Part shown: piece after piece, positions 34,434-42,082 of the stretch
Position numbering within the stretch: position 1 is the stretch's first letter
Layout: each line of letters begins with the position of its first letter
Source: Hahnella aquatica
GTDB lineage: Bacteria; Pseudomonadota; Gammaproteobacteria; Burkholderiales; Burkholderiaceae_A
Assembly (NCBI GenBank): GCA_965194505.1
Contig: OZ239144.1
Location: forward strand, 372,001 to 436,000
DNA length: 64,000 bases
Direction: 5' to 3'
Made by a program: the position numbers and the translations under genes
Notes under the pieces: model-generated
What the model was told of the DNA's origin: nothing
Databases searched by the model: none
The model's input: only the letters and a program-made list of their open reading frames with translations

Positions 34434-34999
34434 GTGTGCCCTTGGCTGCCTTGCTGACCATGAACCTGCTCGTGTCTGCGGGCCCGATGGAAACTGCCCT
34501 CTTGAGGTCTGAGCAGGCGGCGTGTTCGGTGCGTGATGCACAAGCGCTTGAATGGAGAAGGCAGGGCCTCGAGCCATTCATCTCGGTTGTACAAGATTGG
34601 TGTGTGGCCGCAGTGGTTGGGGCAGGCCGCTATGAGGCGGTGCAGTGGCGAGAGGCCGCCCGGGGCTCCGAGGGGTATCACGTTCGACTACCCATGCAGG
34701 CGCTGACCGACCCGATGCCCCCTCGACGGGGGGCGTTCGATCTCGGAATCGATGGTGCCCAAATCACTGTGACCCCAATCTCGAGCGGGCTGTCACTTGT
34801 CTTGGAGCACCGGGAGCATATCCGGCAGACCTATGGTGGCCCTCGCGCACAGGCCGAGTCGCTTGAGAGTTTGGCACTCGAGCATCCCTACGCCATCTCA
34901 AGGCTCTCCCATGGAGGGCAGCGTGTCACGGTCGTGAGCCTACGCCTCACCACGGGTGAACGCTTTCGGGTTGTTCTTCGTCAGGCTGCTTCGAAGTGA
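34430..34999 (+). CDS. unknown secreted protein of the tad operon
   Basis: A 189-residue protein that I do not recognise. The N-terminus MSVPLAALLTMNLLVSAG looks like a short signal or anchor segment. The rest is predicted periplasmic with a pair of cysteines (about residues 32 and 58) and a C-terminal beta-rich stretch (QRVTVVSLRLTTGERFRVVL). It overlaps the upstream gene by ATGA and the following 51-codon gene by GTGA. Its position suggests a part in pilus assembly. In other tad loci this position may hold RcpB, TadF or TadD, but no similarity to these is visible. Confidence 0.55.
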   Translation: MSVPLAALLTMNLLVSAGPMETALLRSEQAACSVRDAQALEWRRQGLEPFISVVQDWCVAAVVGAGRYEAVQWREAARGSEGYHVRLPMQALTDPMPPRRGAFDLGIDGAQITVTPISSGLSLVLEHREHIRQTYGGPRAQAESLESLALEHPYAISRLSHGGQRVTVVSLRLTTGERFRVVLRQAASK

Positions 35000-35151
35000 G
35001 TCGGCCGAGGGGCTCCAGCATGGTGGAGCACGTTCTTGCGATGGGCCTCGTGTCCGTTGCGCTGATGACCGCACACAGGCTTGAACTTCTGCCAGCCCTC
35101 TCGGAGGCCTGGATGCGATTTCTTTTTCTTGTTTCCTTACCAATGGGGTGA
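34996..35151 (+). CDS. 51-aa pseudopilin-like small protein
   Basis: A small gene between the unknown secreted protein and cpaB. GTG at 34996 overlaps the upstream stop (GTGA), as at other junctions of this operon, and the frame runs to TGA at 35149-35151, three bases before cpaB. The product begins VSRPRG6 then SSMVEHVLAMGLVSVALM. The glycine at -1 and glutamate at +5 reproduce the type IVb prepilin site, with the same spacing as in the 242-aa neighbour and the same SMVE core as the TadE-like protein at the operon end. A second hydrophobic stretch (MRFLFLVSLPMG) ends it. It may be a very small minor pilin. Expression is unproven. Confidence 0.55.
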   Translation: MSRPRGSSMVEHVLAMGLVSVALMTAHRLELLPALSEAWMRFLFLVSLPMG

Positions 35152-35154
35152 TGC

Positions 35155-36003
35155 ATGACCAAACTAGAGAAGATCAAGGCCCTCGGGGTCGGCCTTCGTG
35201 GCTGGTTCCGCGGGCGACGATGGTTCCTCTTGCCAGGAATTCTGGCAGGCATTGTGGCGGCTGGGGTCTCCTACCAAGATCGCCAGAGCGTCCGGGCAGA
35301 GGTCCTTCGTGACGTGCGAGCCGAAGAGAAGCTTGTTCAGGTGGTTGTGGCTGGAGAGCCCCACAAGGCTGGTGAGCCGATTCGACTGTCACGTCTGGCC
35401 ATGCGTGACCTGCCGCAGGGCTGGCTGTCTGGAACGCCGATCCTTCCCAATCAGGCTGAAGCCCTGGAGGGGCAGCGGATCAGTCGTGACCTGTCGCCCG
35501 GCATGCCCATTTGGCAAGAGGATCTTCGGGGTGCCACGGAGACGAGGTCGGCGGATGCGGCCATTCCATCGGGTCACCGTGTGATCGGGCTCTCGACTGA
35601 CATTGGTGGCATGCAGGGCTTGATCAGACCGGGGCAACTCATCGACCTCTGGCAGGTCGGCATGCCATCACGTCCTTTGCAAACAGATGGCTCTGGCATT
35701 GAGGTGATTGGTGTGGAGTCTCCAAGCAACGGAGGCCGTCTGATTGCGACTGGAATTCGGGTCATGGCGGTGGGAGGGCGAACATCCATACCCGATGGAA
35801 CACATCATGGCACCGGGGGAGGTCTCTCCGTTCTTGTTCCAGCCGCCGCGGTCATGCCCATCATGGAGGCACAGTCCTCCGCGCGGCTCATGATTGCATT
35901 GCGTGGCCCCGGAGATACAGTCGCACCGCGCAAGACCAGCAATCGTCCCTCGGCAACTCCATCGGTCGAGATATTGGTCCATCAGAGGGGGCAGGCGTCA
36001 TGA
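35155..36003 (+). CDS. cpaB: Flp pilus assembly protein CpaB/RcpC
   Basis: A 282-residue protein anchored by one N-terminal helix (about residues 25-42, LLPGILAGIVAAGVSY). It has a SAF-like domain (VVVAGEPHKAGEPIRLSRLAMRDLP..., about 62-125) and the RcpC signature VIGLSTDIGGMQGLIRPGQLIDL (about 142-164). CpaB/RcpC is a periplasmic companion of the secretin in Tad pili. The start follows the 51-codon gene by three bases and the stop overlaps cpaC (ATGA). It is a close fit to family length. Confidence 0.87.
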   Translation: MTKLEKIKALGVGLRGWFRGRRWFLLPGILAGIVAAGVSYQDRQSVRAEVLRDVRAEEKLVQVVVAGEPHKAGEPIRLSRLAMRDLPQGWLSGTPILPNQAEALEGQRISRDLSPGMPIWQEDLRGATETRSADAAIPSGHRVIGLSTDIGGMQGLIRPGQLIDLWQVGMPSRPLQTDGSGIEVIGVESPSNGGRLIATGIRVMAVGGRTSIPDGTHHGTGGGLSVLVPAAAVMPIMEAQSSARLMIALRGPGDTVAPRKTSNRPSATPSVEILVHQRGQAS

Positions 36004-37382
36004 GCACCAACTTTAAATTCAGTGCGTTCGCATTCCGCCTTCTGGGATTTGTCTTTGGTGTTTTCATCACTGCGGCGAGCGCCAACGCAGCGTCCACCAT
36101 CCCGGAGTCCCTGCACATTCAAGCTGGTCAAACACAACACGTGGACATTCCCGGGTTACGCCGGGTGGTGGTTGGTGACGGAGCTGTTCTGGGCGTCAAG
36201 GCCATCAAAGGCGGAGGCCTTCTTCTGGCCGGAAAGCGCGAGGGAGAGACCAGCCTTTTGCTGTGGGGAGATGGGATGTCTGCCAGGAAGGTCCTGGTAC
36301 GAGTTCGATCTGGTGAGGCTGCCTGGGTGTCCGAAGACATTCGACAGGCGCTCGGTGGGGACGAGGGCCTGTCCCTCCACAGCATTGGCGACCAGGTGGT
36401 CGTTACCGGAACACCGAAGTCCGTTGAGCAGCAGGAGCGCCTCAAGCGCCTTTCAGAGCGCAACCCGAAACTTCTCAACCTCGCCAAATCCGAGGGAACA
36501 GAGCAGATGATTGCCATGGAGGTCCGGTTCTTGGAGATCAAAAAGAACGCCATGGAGAAGATCGGGGTTCAGTGGCAACAGAGCATGGCGGGCCCGATGG
36601 TGGGAATCGTCGGCGACTTCAAGACCAACAGCCATTTTCGGTCCACCTCAGATGGCGCGCTGAATGGCGGAAGCCCATCCGTATCGCCTAATTTCCCGGG
36701 CCTCGATTCCGATGTGTCGAAGCAGAAGGTCTCACCATTCGCGGTTTACATGGGGCTGCAGTCCACCCTGCTGTCCGTGATCAATCTCATGGAGCAGGAG
36801 GGTGATGCTGTTGTGCTGGCTGAGCCCATGCTCTCGACTCGAAGCGGGGGCACCGCAAAGTTTCTGGCCGGCGGAGAGATTCCACTGCCGGTTACATCGT
36901 CTCTGGGCTCTGGCACTGTGCAGTTCAAGCCGTATGGCATTCGGTTCGAGATTGCCCCTCGGGTCAATGAGCGTGGCGTGATCAGTGCGAACGTGCTGAC
37001 GGAACTCTCCACTGTCGACCCGGCCATTCGCGTGGGTGATCTTCCCGGGTTCCTGTCCCGAATGACCGAGACACAGGTCAATCTGAAGCAGGGCGAGACT
37101 CTTGTCATGTCTGGGCTACTCTCAGAGGAGGGCAGCAAGGCGGTAGACAAGCTCGCTGGGCTCGGTGACATCCCCATTCTCGGGGCGTTGTTCCGTTCAA
37201 AGGATTTTCGAGACCGCCGAAGTGAGATGGTGGTCATGGTGACGCCACGGCTCATTTCCCCGCAAGACGCTTTTCACCAGAAGGTGCTTGGAGACGCCAT
37301 GGGAAAGCTTGAGAAGGCTCGGTCTCGGATTCACGGTGAGAAGGAGGAACCGACTCCGGTGAAGGAGACCACAGATGATTGA
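36000..37382 (+). CDS. cpaC: Flp pilus outer-membrane secretin CpaC/RcpA
   Basis: The outer-membrane channel of the Tad pilus, 460 residues. A signal peptide (about residues 1-31, ending ASANAAS) is followed by the pilus/secretin N-domain (HIQAGQTQHVDIPGLRRVVV) and a BON-like region (QVVVTGTPKSVEQQERL). The secretin core from about 170 ends in LAGLGDIPILGALFRSKDFR and VMVTPRLI. It overlaps cpaB by four bases and the ATPase gene by eight bases. Confidence 0.92.
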   Translation: MSTNFKFSAFAFRLLGFVFGVFITAASANAASTIPESLHIQAGQTQHVDIPGLRRVVVGDGAVLGVKAIKGGGLLLAGKREGETSLLLWGDGMSARKVLVRVRSGEAAWVSEDIRQALGGDEGLSLHSIGDQVVVTGTPKSVEQQERLKRLSERNPKLLNLAKSEGTEQMIAMEVRFLEIKKNAMEKIGVQWQQSMAGPMVGIVGDFKTNSHFRSTSDGALNGGSPSVSPNFPGLDSDVSKQKVSPFAVYMGLQSTLLSVINLMEQEGDAVVLAEPMLSTRSGGTAKFLAGGEIPLPVTSSLGSGTVQFKPYGIRFEIAPRVNERGVISANVLTELSTVDPAIRVGDLPGFLSRMTETQVNLKQGETLVMSGLLSEEGSKAVDKLAGLGDIPILGALFRSKDFRDRRSEMVVMVTPRLISPQDAFHQKVLGDAMGKLEKARSRIHGEKEEPTPVKETTDD

Positions 37383-38886
37383 GGTTCTTTATCGCCAGGG
37401 GGTATCGCCGTTTCGACAGGCTCAGTTTGAAAGACTGCCCATTCGACTCGGCCGCGGGAAAGACGCCGACCTCCGGCTCACGGGGCTTTCTGTCGCCCGA
37501 ATGCATGCTGCGGTCGACACCGGGCCATCGGGACTCATGATCAGGGATGCAGGGTCTCTGTCCGGTATACAGGTCAATCAGCGCGCGGTGACGGAGTACG
37601 GACCCCTGTCGGCTGCCGACGACATTCGCATTGGGACTTGGCAGGTGCAGATCCGTCAGGCGACCCCTGGGCCAGGCCAGACGATGGCCCATGAGCCCAG
37701 CGTGGATCGGTTCTTGGAGGGACGGGAGCGTCTTCGGGGCTGCCTCGATGCCAAAAGCCGAGATTGGGGGAGCTTGACAGACGCCAGCCTCAGGCTGGAG
37801 GTCTATGCGCTCATTGAACGGGAGTTGAGTGATCTCCTGGAGGGGTTGCCCGAGTCGGAGGCCGAATCGTTGGCTGATCGTTGGGTAGCGAGCTTGGTTG
37901 GGCTTGGACCGCTGGAGTCGATCATGCGTGACCAGGATGTGACCGAAATCATGGTGAACGCATTCAATCAAATCTTTGTTGAGCGGTTTGGACGGTGCGA
38001 GCAAGTACCCGCAGCCTTCGACAGTCCAGAGGGCTTGCGCAGTGTGATCGAGCGGATTTTCCTGCCCATTGGCCGACGCATTGACGAGGCGTCCCCAATG
38101 GCGGATGGCCGCCTTGCGGACGGTTCCAGAGTGAATGCGGTCTTGTCACCTCCGGCCATCGGCGGGCCATGCCTCACCATTCGCAGGTTTACCCAAGGGG
38201 TGTACACGGCAGATCGAATGATTGCCGCAGGAACGCTTTCGCAGGACATGGTCGAGTACCTCAAGGATGCGGTCCTGAAGCGGCAGAACATTGTGGTCTG
38301 TGGGGGAACGGGCTCAGGAAAAACCACCACACTGAAACTCCTCGCCTCCTTCATCCCGGATGCGGAGCGGATCGTAACGGTCGAGGATGCCGCTGAACTT
38401 CAGCTCTCTGCCAAGAACATCATTGCACTCGAGGCGCGAACGGCCAACCAAGAGGGGAGCGGTGAGATCCGAATCAGGGACCTCGTCCGAAATGCGCTTC
38501 GCATGCGTCCTGATCGAATTGTGGTGGGCGAGTGCCGTGGTGGCGAGGCGCTCGACATGCTCCAGGCCATGAATACCGGCCATGAGGGCTCTCTCACAAC
38601 GGTTCATGCCAACACACCTCGGGATGCCCTTTATCGCCTCGAGGTCATGGTCTTGATGGCAGGCTTTGACCTTCCGGTTGCAGTCATTCGTGACCAGATT
38701 CAGTCGGCCATCGGTCTGATCGTCCATCAGCAGCGTTGCGGCGACGGTGTTCGACGGGTTGTTCGAATTGAAGAGGTCGCTGGAATCGAGAGCGGCGTGG
38801 TGCAGCTGCAGCCCATTTATGAATGGACCGGCTCCGCGTTTCGCTCGGCAGAGTGGTCATGGAACGAGGGGGAGCGCCATGCATGA
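37375..38886 (+). CDS. tadA: FHA-domain-fused Flp pilus ATPase TadA/CpaF
   Basis: A 503-residue secretion ATPase that powers Flp pilus assembly, with an extra N-terminal domain. Residues about 15-95 form a forkhead-associated (FHA) fold: RLGRGKDADLRL, then ARMHAAV and SGIQVNQRAV. The ATPase core has Walker A GGTGSGKT (310-317), Walker B RIVVGECRGGEALD (about 381-394) and the His box TTVHANTP. In the FHA domain, the serine and asparagine that normally contact phosphothreonine (VSRxH and SxNGT) appear as Ala41 and Ser63, so phosphopeptide binding may be weak or lost. The start overlaps cpaC by eight bases and the end overlaps tadB by eight. Confidence 0.9.
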   Translation: MIEVLYRQGVSPFRQAQFERLPIRLGRGKDADLRLTGLSVARMHAAVDTGPSGLMIRDAGSLSGIQVNQRAVTEYGPLSAADDIRIGTWQVQIRQATPGPGQTMAHEPSVDRFLEGRERLRGCLDAKSRDWGSLTDASLRLEVYALIERELSDLLEGLPESEAESLADRWVASLVGLGPLESIMRDQDVTEIMVNAFNQIFVERFGRCEQVPAAFDSPEGLRSVIERIFLPIGRRIDEASPMADGRLADGSRVNAVLSPPAIGGPCLTIRRFTQGVYTADRMIAAGTLSQDMVEYLKDAVLKRQNIVVCGGTGSGKTTTLKLLASFIPDAERIVTVEDAAELQLSAKNIIALEARTANQEGSGEIRIRDLVRNALRMRPDRIVVGECRGGEALDMLQAMNTGHEGSLTTVHANTPRDALYRLEVMVLMAGFDLPVAVIRDQIQSAIGLIVHQQRCGDGVRRVVRIEEVAGIESGVVQLQPIYEWTGSAFRSAEWSWNEGERHA

Positions 38887-39580
38887 CATCTCCTTGGTCT
38901 ATGTGCTTTGGGGGTTATCTGTTGCCATGTTGTTCTTCTCCTTGGCGCCGGCGGAGTTCTCATTGCAGCGCCACTGCCATGAGCGGCTTCGAAGCCTTCG
39001 CACCCGCCTCAGTGGCCTCTTGGCCGCCCGTCACACGAGAATGGACGAGTTTCACAAGGAACTCCCGCAGGCGACCGAGCTTCTGGCCGGTGCCATACAG
39101 GCTGGGTCCTCACTGCGTCAGGCCCTGGTGCAGGTGGCCGCCTTCTCCTCGCCTGTTGTGGCCAGGGAGTTTCGGGAAATCATCCGGCTGACCCAATTTG
39201 GTCATTCAATGGATGCCGCATTTGACCGTTGGTCCAGTCAGACCCGTTCACAGCCTGCACTCGATATGTCGTTCTGCATCCGCCTGTCTGTTCAGTCGGG
39301 GGGGAGTTTGTCCGAGGCTCTGAAGCGATTCGCAGAGGCGCTACGCCAGGAACTCCTTTTGGCCGAGAAGATGAAGACCCTGACCTCGCAGGGGCGTCTT
39401 CAAGCCCTGGTGATGCTGGCGATCCCAGTGCTTCTGGGCCTGACGCTTCTCATGATTGATCCGGAGTCTGCAAGGTTCTTCTTGCAAACCTGGCAGGGGC
39501 TCATGGTGATCGTCTTCGTGCTGACACTTGAAACGTTCGGTGCTCTTTGGATAAGACGCCTGGTTCGCGTGGAGATCTGA
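38879..39580 (+). CDS. tadB: Flp pilus inner-membrane platform protein TadB
   Basis: A 233-residue T2SSF-type platform protein. The ATG at 38879 follows a GGGGGAG site; the open frame back to 38747 lies in the ATPase gene. One N-terminal helix (about residues 7-25) is followed by the cytoplasmic helical domain (ELPQATELLAGAIQAGSSLRQALVQVAAF; LSVQSGGSLSEALKRFAEALR) and two C-terminal helices. It is shorter than the usual TadB of about 300 residues. It pairs with TadC, five bases downstream. Confidence 0.87.
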   Translation: MHDISLVYVLWGLSVAMLFFSLAPAEFSLQRHCHERLRSLRTRLSGLLAARHTRMDEFHKELPQATELLAGAIQAGSSLRQALVQVAAFSSPVVAREFREIIRLTQFGHSMDAAFDRWSSQTRSQPALDMSFCIRLSVQSGGSLSEALKRFAEALRQELLLAEKMKTLTSQGRLQALVMLAIPVLLGLTLLMIDPESARFFLQTWQGLMVIVFVLTLETFGALWIRRLVRVEI

Positions 39581-39584
39581 TGTG

Positions 39585-40451
39585 ATGAGCATTCTTTTGA
39601 GTCTGCTGATTGGGCTGTCTGCCTTCTGTTTGATGATGGCCGTGCCGGTCAATGAGGGGAGGGTGCTGTCGAAGATTCGAGCGATACGAGCCTCCTCGGC
39701 CAGGGAGTCACTCGTGACGCTGGCCAAGATGCTCTCACCCTGGGTGGCCCGTTGGGCCGTCGACCAGCCTGAGTTGCAGATCCGGTTGCTGGTGGCAGGG
39801 TGGAGAAAGCCAGTCGACGAGGCGACCTGGCTCGCTTATCGACTCCTGGTGGGCCTTCTATCCGGGCTGACTTGTGCGGTCCTTGCCATGGCCCCCGGTC
39901 TTGAGGTGCTCTGGTGGCTGGTGCCGATTTTTTTTGGGCTAGGCGCCCACTTGCCTCTTCAACGGTTGAAGGTGGCGCTCGCCTCTGAGTACCAGGCGGC
40001 CGAGAGAGGCTTTCCCGTCTTTCTGGACGGGCTTGCCCTTGCACTTGAAGGGGGTCAGTCGTTTGCGGCCGCTTTGTCTGTTGCGGCCGAGCGTCTCAGC
40101 GTGCGCGGCGGTCGGTCGTGGGGTCGGGTGCTTCAGAAGGTGGCCTCTGACATCCGACAAAACCGCGGCAAGACCGAGGCACTTGGCCTGCTACGAATGG
40201 CGCTGCCGATTCCTGCTGCTGAGCAGTTTGTGGCCACGGTGCTCTCTGCTGAGCAGAGTGGACTGAGTCTCGGACGAATCCTGAGGGATCAGTCCTCGCA
40301 GGCACGGCGATACTTTCAGCTGAGCATGGAGAGAAGAGCCCAGGAGGCCCCGGTCAAACTTCTTGGCCCGCTGATGATTTGCATCTTTCCGTGCACGTTC
40401 ATCATTCTTTTTTCGCCACTGGCATTTCGGCTTGTGGAGCAGTTCTCATGA
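39585..40451 (+). CDS. tadC: Flp pilus inner-membrane platform protein TadC
   Basis: A 288-residue T2SSF-type membrane protein, partner of TadB in the pilus platform. The ATG at 39585 is preferred, and a GTG at 39582 is the alternative. Helices are at the N-terminus (about 2-18), at 90-120 and at the C-terminus (LGPLMICIFPCTFIILFSPLAF). The cytoplasmic T2SSF core reads FPVFLDGLALALEGGQSFAAALSVAAERL and TVLSAEQSGLSLGRILRDQS. Its stop overlaps the ATG of the DUF192-TadE gene (ATGA). Confidence 0.88.
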   Translation: MSILLSLLIGLSAFCLMMAVPVNEGRVLSKIRAIRASSARESLVTLAKMLSPWVARWAVDQPELQIRLLVAGWRKPVDEATWLAYRLLVGLLSGLTCAVLAMAPGLEVLWWLVPIFFGLGAHLPLQRLKVALASEYQAAERGFPVFLDGLALALEGGQSFAAALSVAAERLSVRGGRSWGRVLQKVASDIRQNRGKTEALGLLRMALPIPAAEQFVATVLSAEQSGLSLGRILRDQSSQARRYFQLSMERRAQEAPVKLLGPLMICIFPCTFIILFSPLAFRLVEQFS

Positions 40452-41509
40452 CCAGGGTCCAAGGGTCGGGTCGAACCACGTTGACGGAGTGGTTGCGTCT
40501 GCGTACGACGCTTGAATTCTCCGATGCTCGGGTATGCAAGGCCACGAGGCCTTGGGATCGATTCTGGGGGCTTCTCCGCTTCCGTCGGTGTACTGCATTG
40601 GTGTTCCCGGCCTGCAATTCGATTCACCGTTGGTTGCCCACAGGCCCCTTTGATTTTGCATTCTTTGATTCGGAGGGATGCCTCATCCGTGAGGGGCGTT
40701 CCCGGCCTTTGGGTGTGTATCGGGAGTCGACGGCGTCGATGGTCGTGGAGGTTCCGCATCAAAAGCCTTGCCATGCCGCAGCCCGACCCTCGGGGGCTTC
40801 CATGGTGGAGGGCCTGCTCGTATTGCCGGTCCTGTTGCTTCTGGCCCTAGGGCTTGTGCAGCTTCTGCTCATTGGACTGGCCTCGCTTGTCATTCAATAC
40901 GCGGCCTCGGAGGGTGCTCGGCAGGGTGCTGTGGAGGGTGGGCGGGCATCTGCAATCGATCGCGGGATTGCACGGGGTCTCGCGCCGCTCTGGTTTGATT
41001 CGAACACGCTGGTTCGCAACGTCACGGGTGCGGGCCTGGCGATTGTCGAGAGCATGCCCCGGTACCTGATTGCGAAGGGGCAAGGGCAGGTGAGTTGGTC
41101 GATGATTTCGCCCGTGAGAGATGCCTTTGAGGATTGGTCTGATCCAAAGACGGGTGCCATTCTTCCACCTGCTTGGGTTCAGCCATCCACGCTGCAGCCC
41201 CGAAGTGGTTCAGCAGCTGTGGTTGGTGGGCTTCCGGTTGGTCGGCGCTCGGGGCTTCATTACATAGATGCCGCGAGCATCAAGATTCACGTGAGCGTGG
41301 GCGTGCCCTTGATCGTTCCTTTGGCAGGTCCTGTCATGGCCAAAACACTGCGCCTGGTTCATGCCTGCGGTGCCGCAGACCTGCGGCGGGAGTGCCTTCT
41401 GCTGTCGGGGCGAGGAGGGTTCGGGCGATCCATCCCCATGATTGGAATCCGAGCCACGGGAATTGGCGTGGCCCAGTCGGCACTCCACTCAGAGATGGTG
41501 GGCCGCTAG
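40448..41509 (+). CDS. DUF192-like domain fused to TadE-like pseudopilin
   Basis: A 353-residue protein if translation begins at the ATGA overlap with tadC (40448). Residues about 25-103 resemble a DUF192 domain (ATRPWDRFWGLLRF; ALVFPACNSIHRWL; FDFAFFDSEGCLI; VVEVP). Then comes RPSG116 with ASMVEGLLVLPVLLLLALG, a type IVb prepilin-like site with glutamate at +5 and one helix (about 122-147), then a periplasmic TadE-like region of about 200 residues. If cleaved, the DUF192 part would be released as an unusually long leader. An internal ATG at 40736 would give a plain TadE protein with a 20-residue leader and no DUF192. The continuous frame and domain match favour the fusion. Confidence 0.65.
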   Translation: MTRVQGSGRTTLTEWLRLRTTLEFSDARVCKATRPWDRFWGLLRFRRCTALVFPACNSIHRWLPTGPFDFAFFDSEGCLIREGRSRPLGVYRESTASMVVEVPHQKPCHAAARPSGASMVEGLLVLPVLLLLALGLVQLLLIGLASLVIQYAASEGARQGAVEGGRASAIDRGIARGLAPLWFDSNTLVRNVTGAGLAIVESMPRYLIAKGQGQVSWSMISPVRDAFEDWSDPKTGAILPPAWVQPSTLQPRSGSAAVVGGLPVGRRSGLHYIDAASIKIHVSVGVPLIVPLAGPVMAKTLRLVHACGAADLRRECLLLSGRGGFGRSIPMIGIRATGIGVAQSALHSEMVGR

Positions 41510-41516
41510 AAAGCAA

Positions 41517-41546
41517 AACCCCCAGCTTGTGGCCGGGGGTTTTTTT
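41517..41546. terminator. strong terminator of the tad operon
   Basis: AACCCCC (41517-41523) pairs with GGGGGTT (41535-41541) around a short loop with an inner GC/GC pairing. On the plus strand it is followed by a run of seven T (41540-41546). It lies eight bases after the last pilus gene. A shorter T run exists in the other direction, so it may also end the convergent rpmB-rpmG transcript. Confidence 0.85.
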
Positions 41547-41604
41547 CAAAGCTTCGAGGGTTGTGGTTGAAGCTGAGAACCTGGTGATGCCAGATCAGGC
41601 GTGC

Positions 41605-41772
41605 TTACTTGATCTTGGCTTCCTTGTACATGACATGCGCACGGGCCTTGGGATCGAACTTCTTGATCTCCATTTTCTCGGGCATGGTCTTTTTGTTCTT
41701 GGTGGTGGTGTAGAAGTGGCCGGTGCCCGCACTGGACTCCAGCTTGATCTTCTCTCGGCCTGACTTTGCCAT
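41605..41772 (-). CDS. rpmG: 50S ribosomal protein L33
   Basis: A 55-residue ribosomal protein opening MAKSGREKIKLESSAGTGHF and ending KARAHVMYKEAKIK, a plain match to bacterial L33. It has no CxxC zinc ribbon, so it is the zinc-independent C-minus form. A Shine-Dalgarno AAGGAG precedes the ATG at 41772. It follows rpmB by 12 bases, the standard rpmB-rpmG order, and ends near the shared terminator. Confidence 0.96.
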   Translation of the reverse strand: MAKSGREKIKLESSAGTGHFYTTTKNKKTMPEKMEIKKFDPKARAHVMYKEAKIK

Positions 41773-41784
41773 GGAACCTGCTCC

Positions 41785-42018
41785 TTAAATGTCGCCGCGG
41801 GCGCGAAGGTCGGCCAGAACGGATTCAATGCCGTTCTTGGTGATGGTCCGCACGGCTGCGTTCGACACGCGCAGGCGAACCCAGCGGTTCTCGCTCTCAA
41901 CCCAGAACCGGCGGTAGTGCAGGTTGGGCAGGAAGCGCCGTTTGGTCTTGTTGTTGGCGTGGGACACATTGTTCCCCACCATGGGTTTCTTACCGGTAAC
42001 TTGGCAAACGCGTGCCAT
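41785..42018 (-). CDS. rpmB: 50S ribosomal protein L28
   Basis: A 77-residue ribosomal protein of the large subunit. The sequence MARVCQVTGKKPMVGNNVSH, then KTKRRFLPNLHYRRFWVE, is the standard proteobacterial L28. AAAGGA lies upstream of the ATG at 42018. It is transcribed with rpmG from a well-formed sigma-70 promoter (42054-42082) whose -35 box overlaps the end of radC. Confidence 0.97.
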   Translation of the reverse strand: MARVCQVTGKKPMVGNNVSHANNKTKRRFLPNLHYRRFWVESENRWVRLRVSNAAVRTITKNGIESVLADLRARGDI

Positions 42019-42053
42019 GACAATTCCTTTAAGGTGTACTCGCGTAATCCGCT

Positions 42054-42082
42054 AGTGTAGAAAAAACAAAGCATTGGGTCAA
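42054..42082 (-). promoter_or_regulatory. sigma-70 promoter of rpmB-rpmG
   Basis: Read on the minus strand, TTGACC (42077-42082) and TACACT (42054-42059) are separated by exactly 17 bases. A T-rich spacer half and an AAAGGA Shine-Dalgarno further down support it. The transcript start would be near 42046, giving a leader of about 28 bases. The -35 overlaps the radC stop codon. Confidence 0.65.

Noticed and set aside
40379..40447. Further upstream start of the DUF192-TadE gene inside tadC
   Set aside because: The ATGA overlap at 40448 matches the rest of the operon; upstream part is within the tadC helix region.
32060..41509. Prophage or conjugative transfer region
   Set aside because: No integrase, capsid, relaxase or att-like repeats; contents fit a tad pilus operon.
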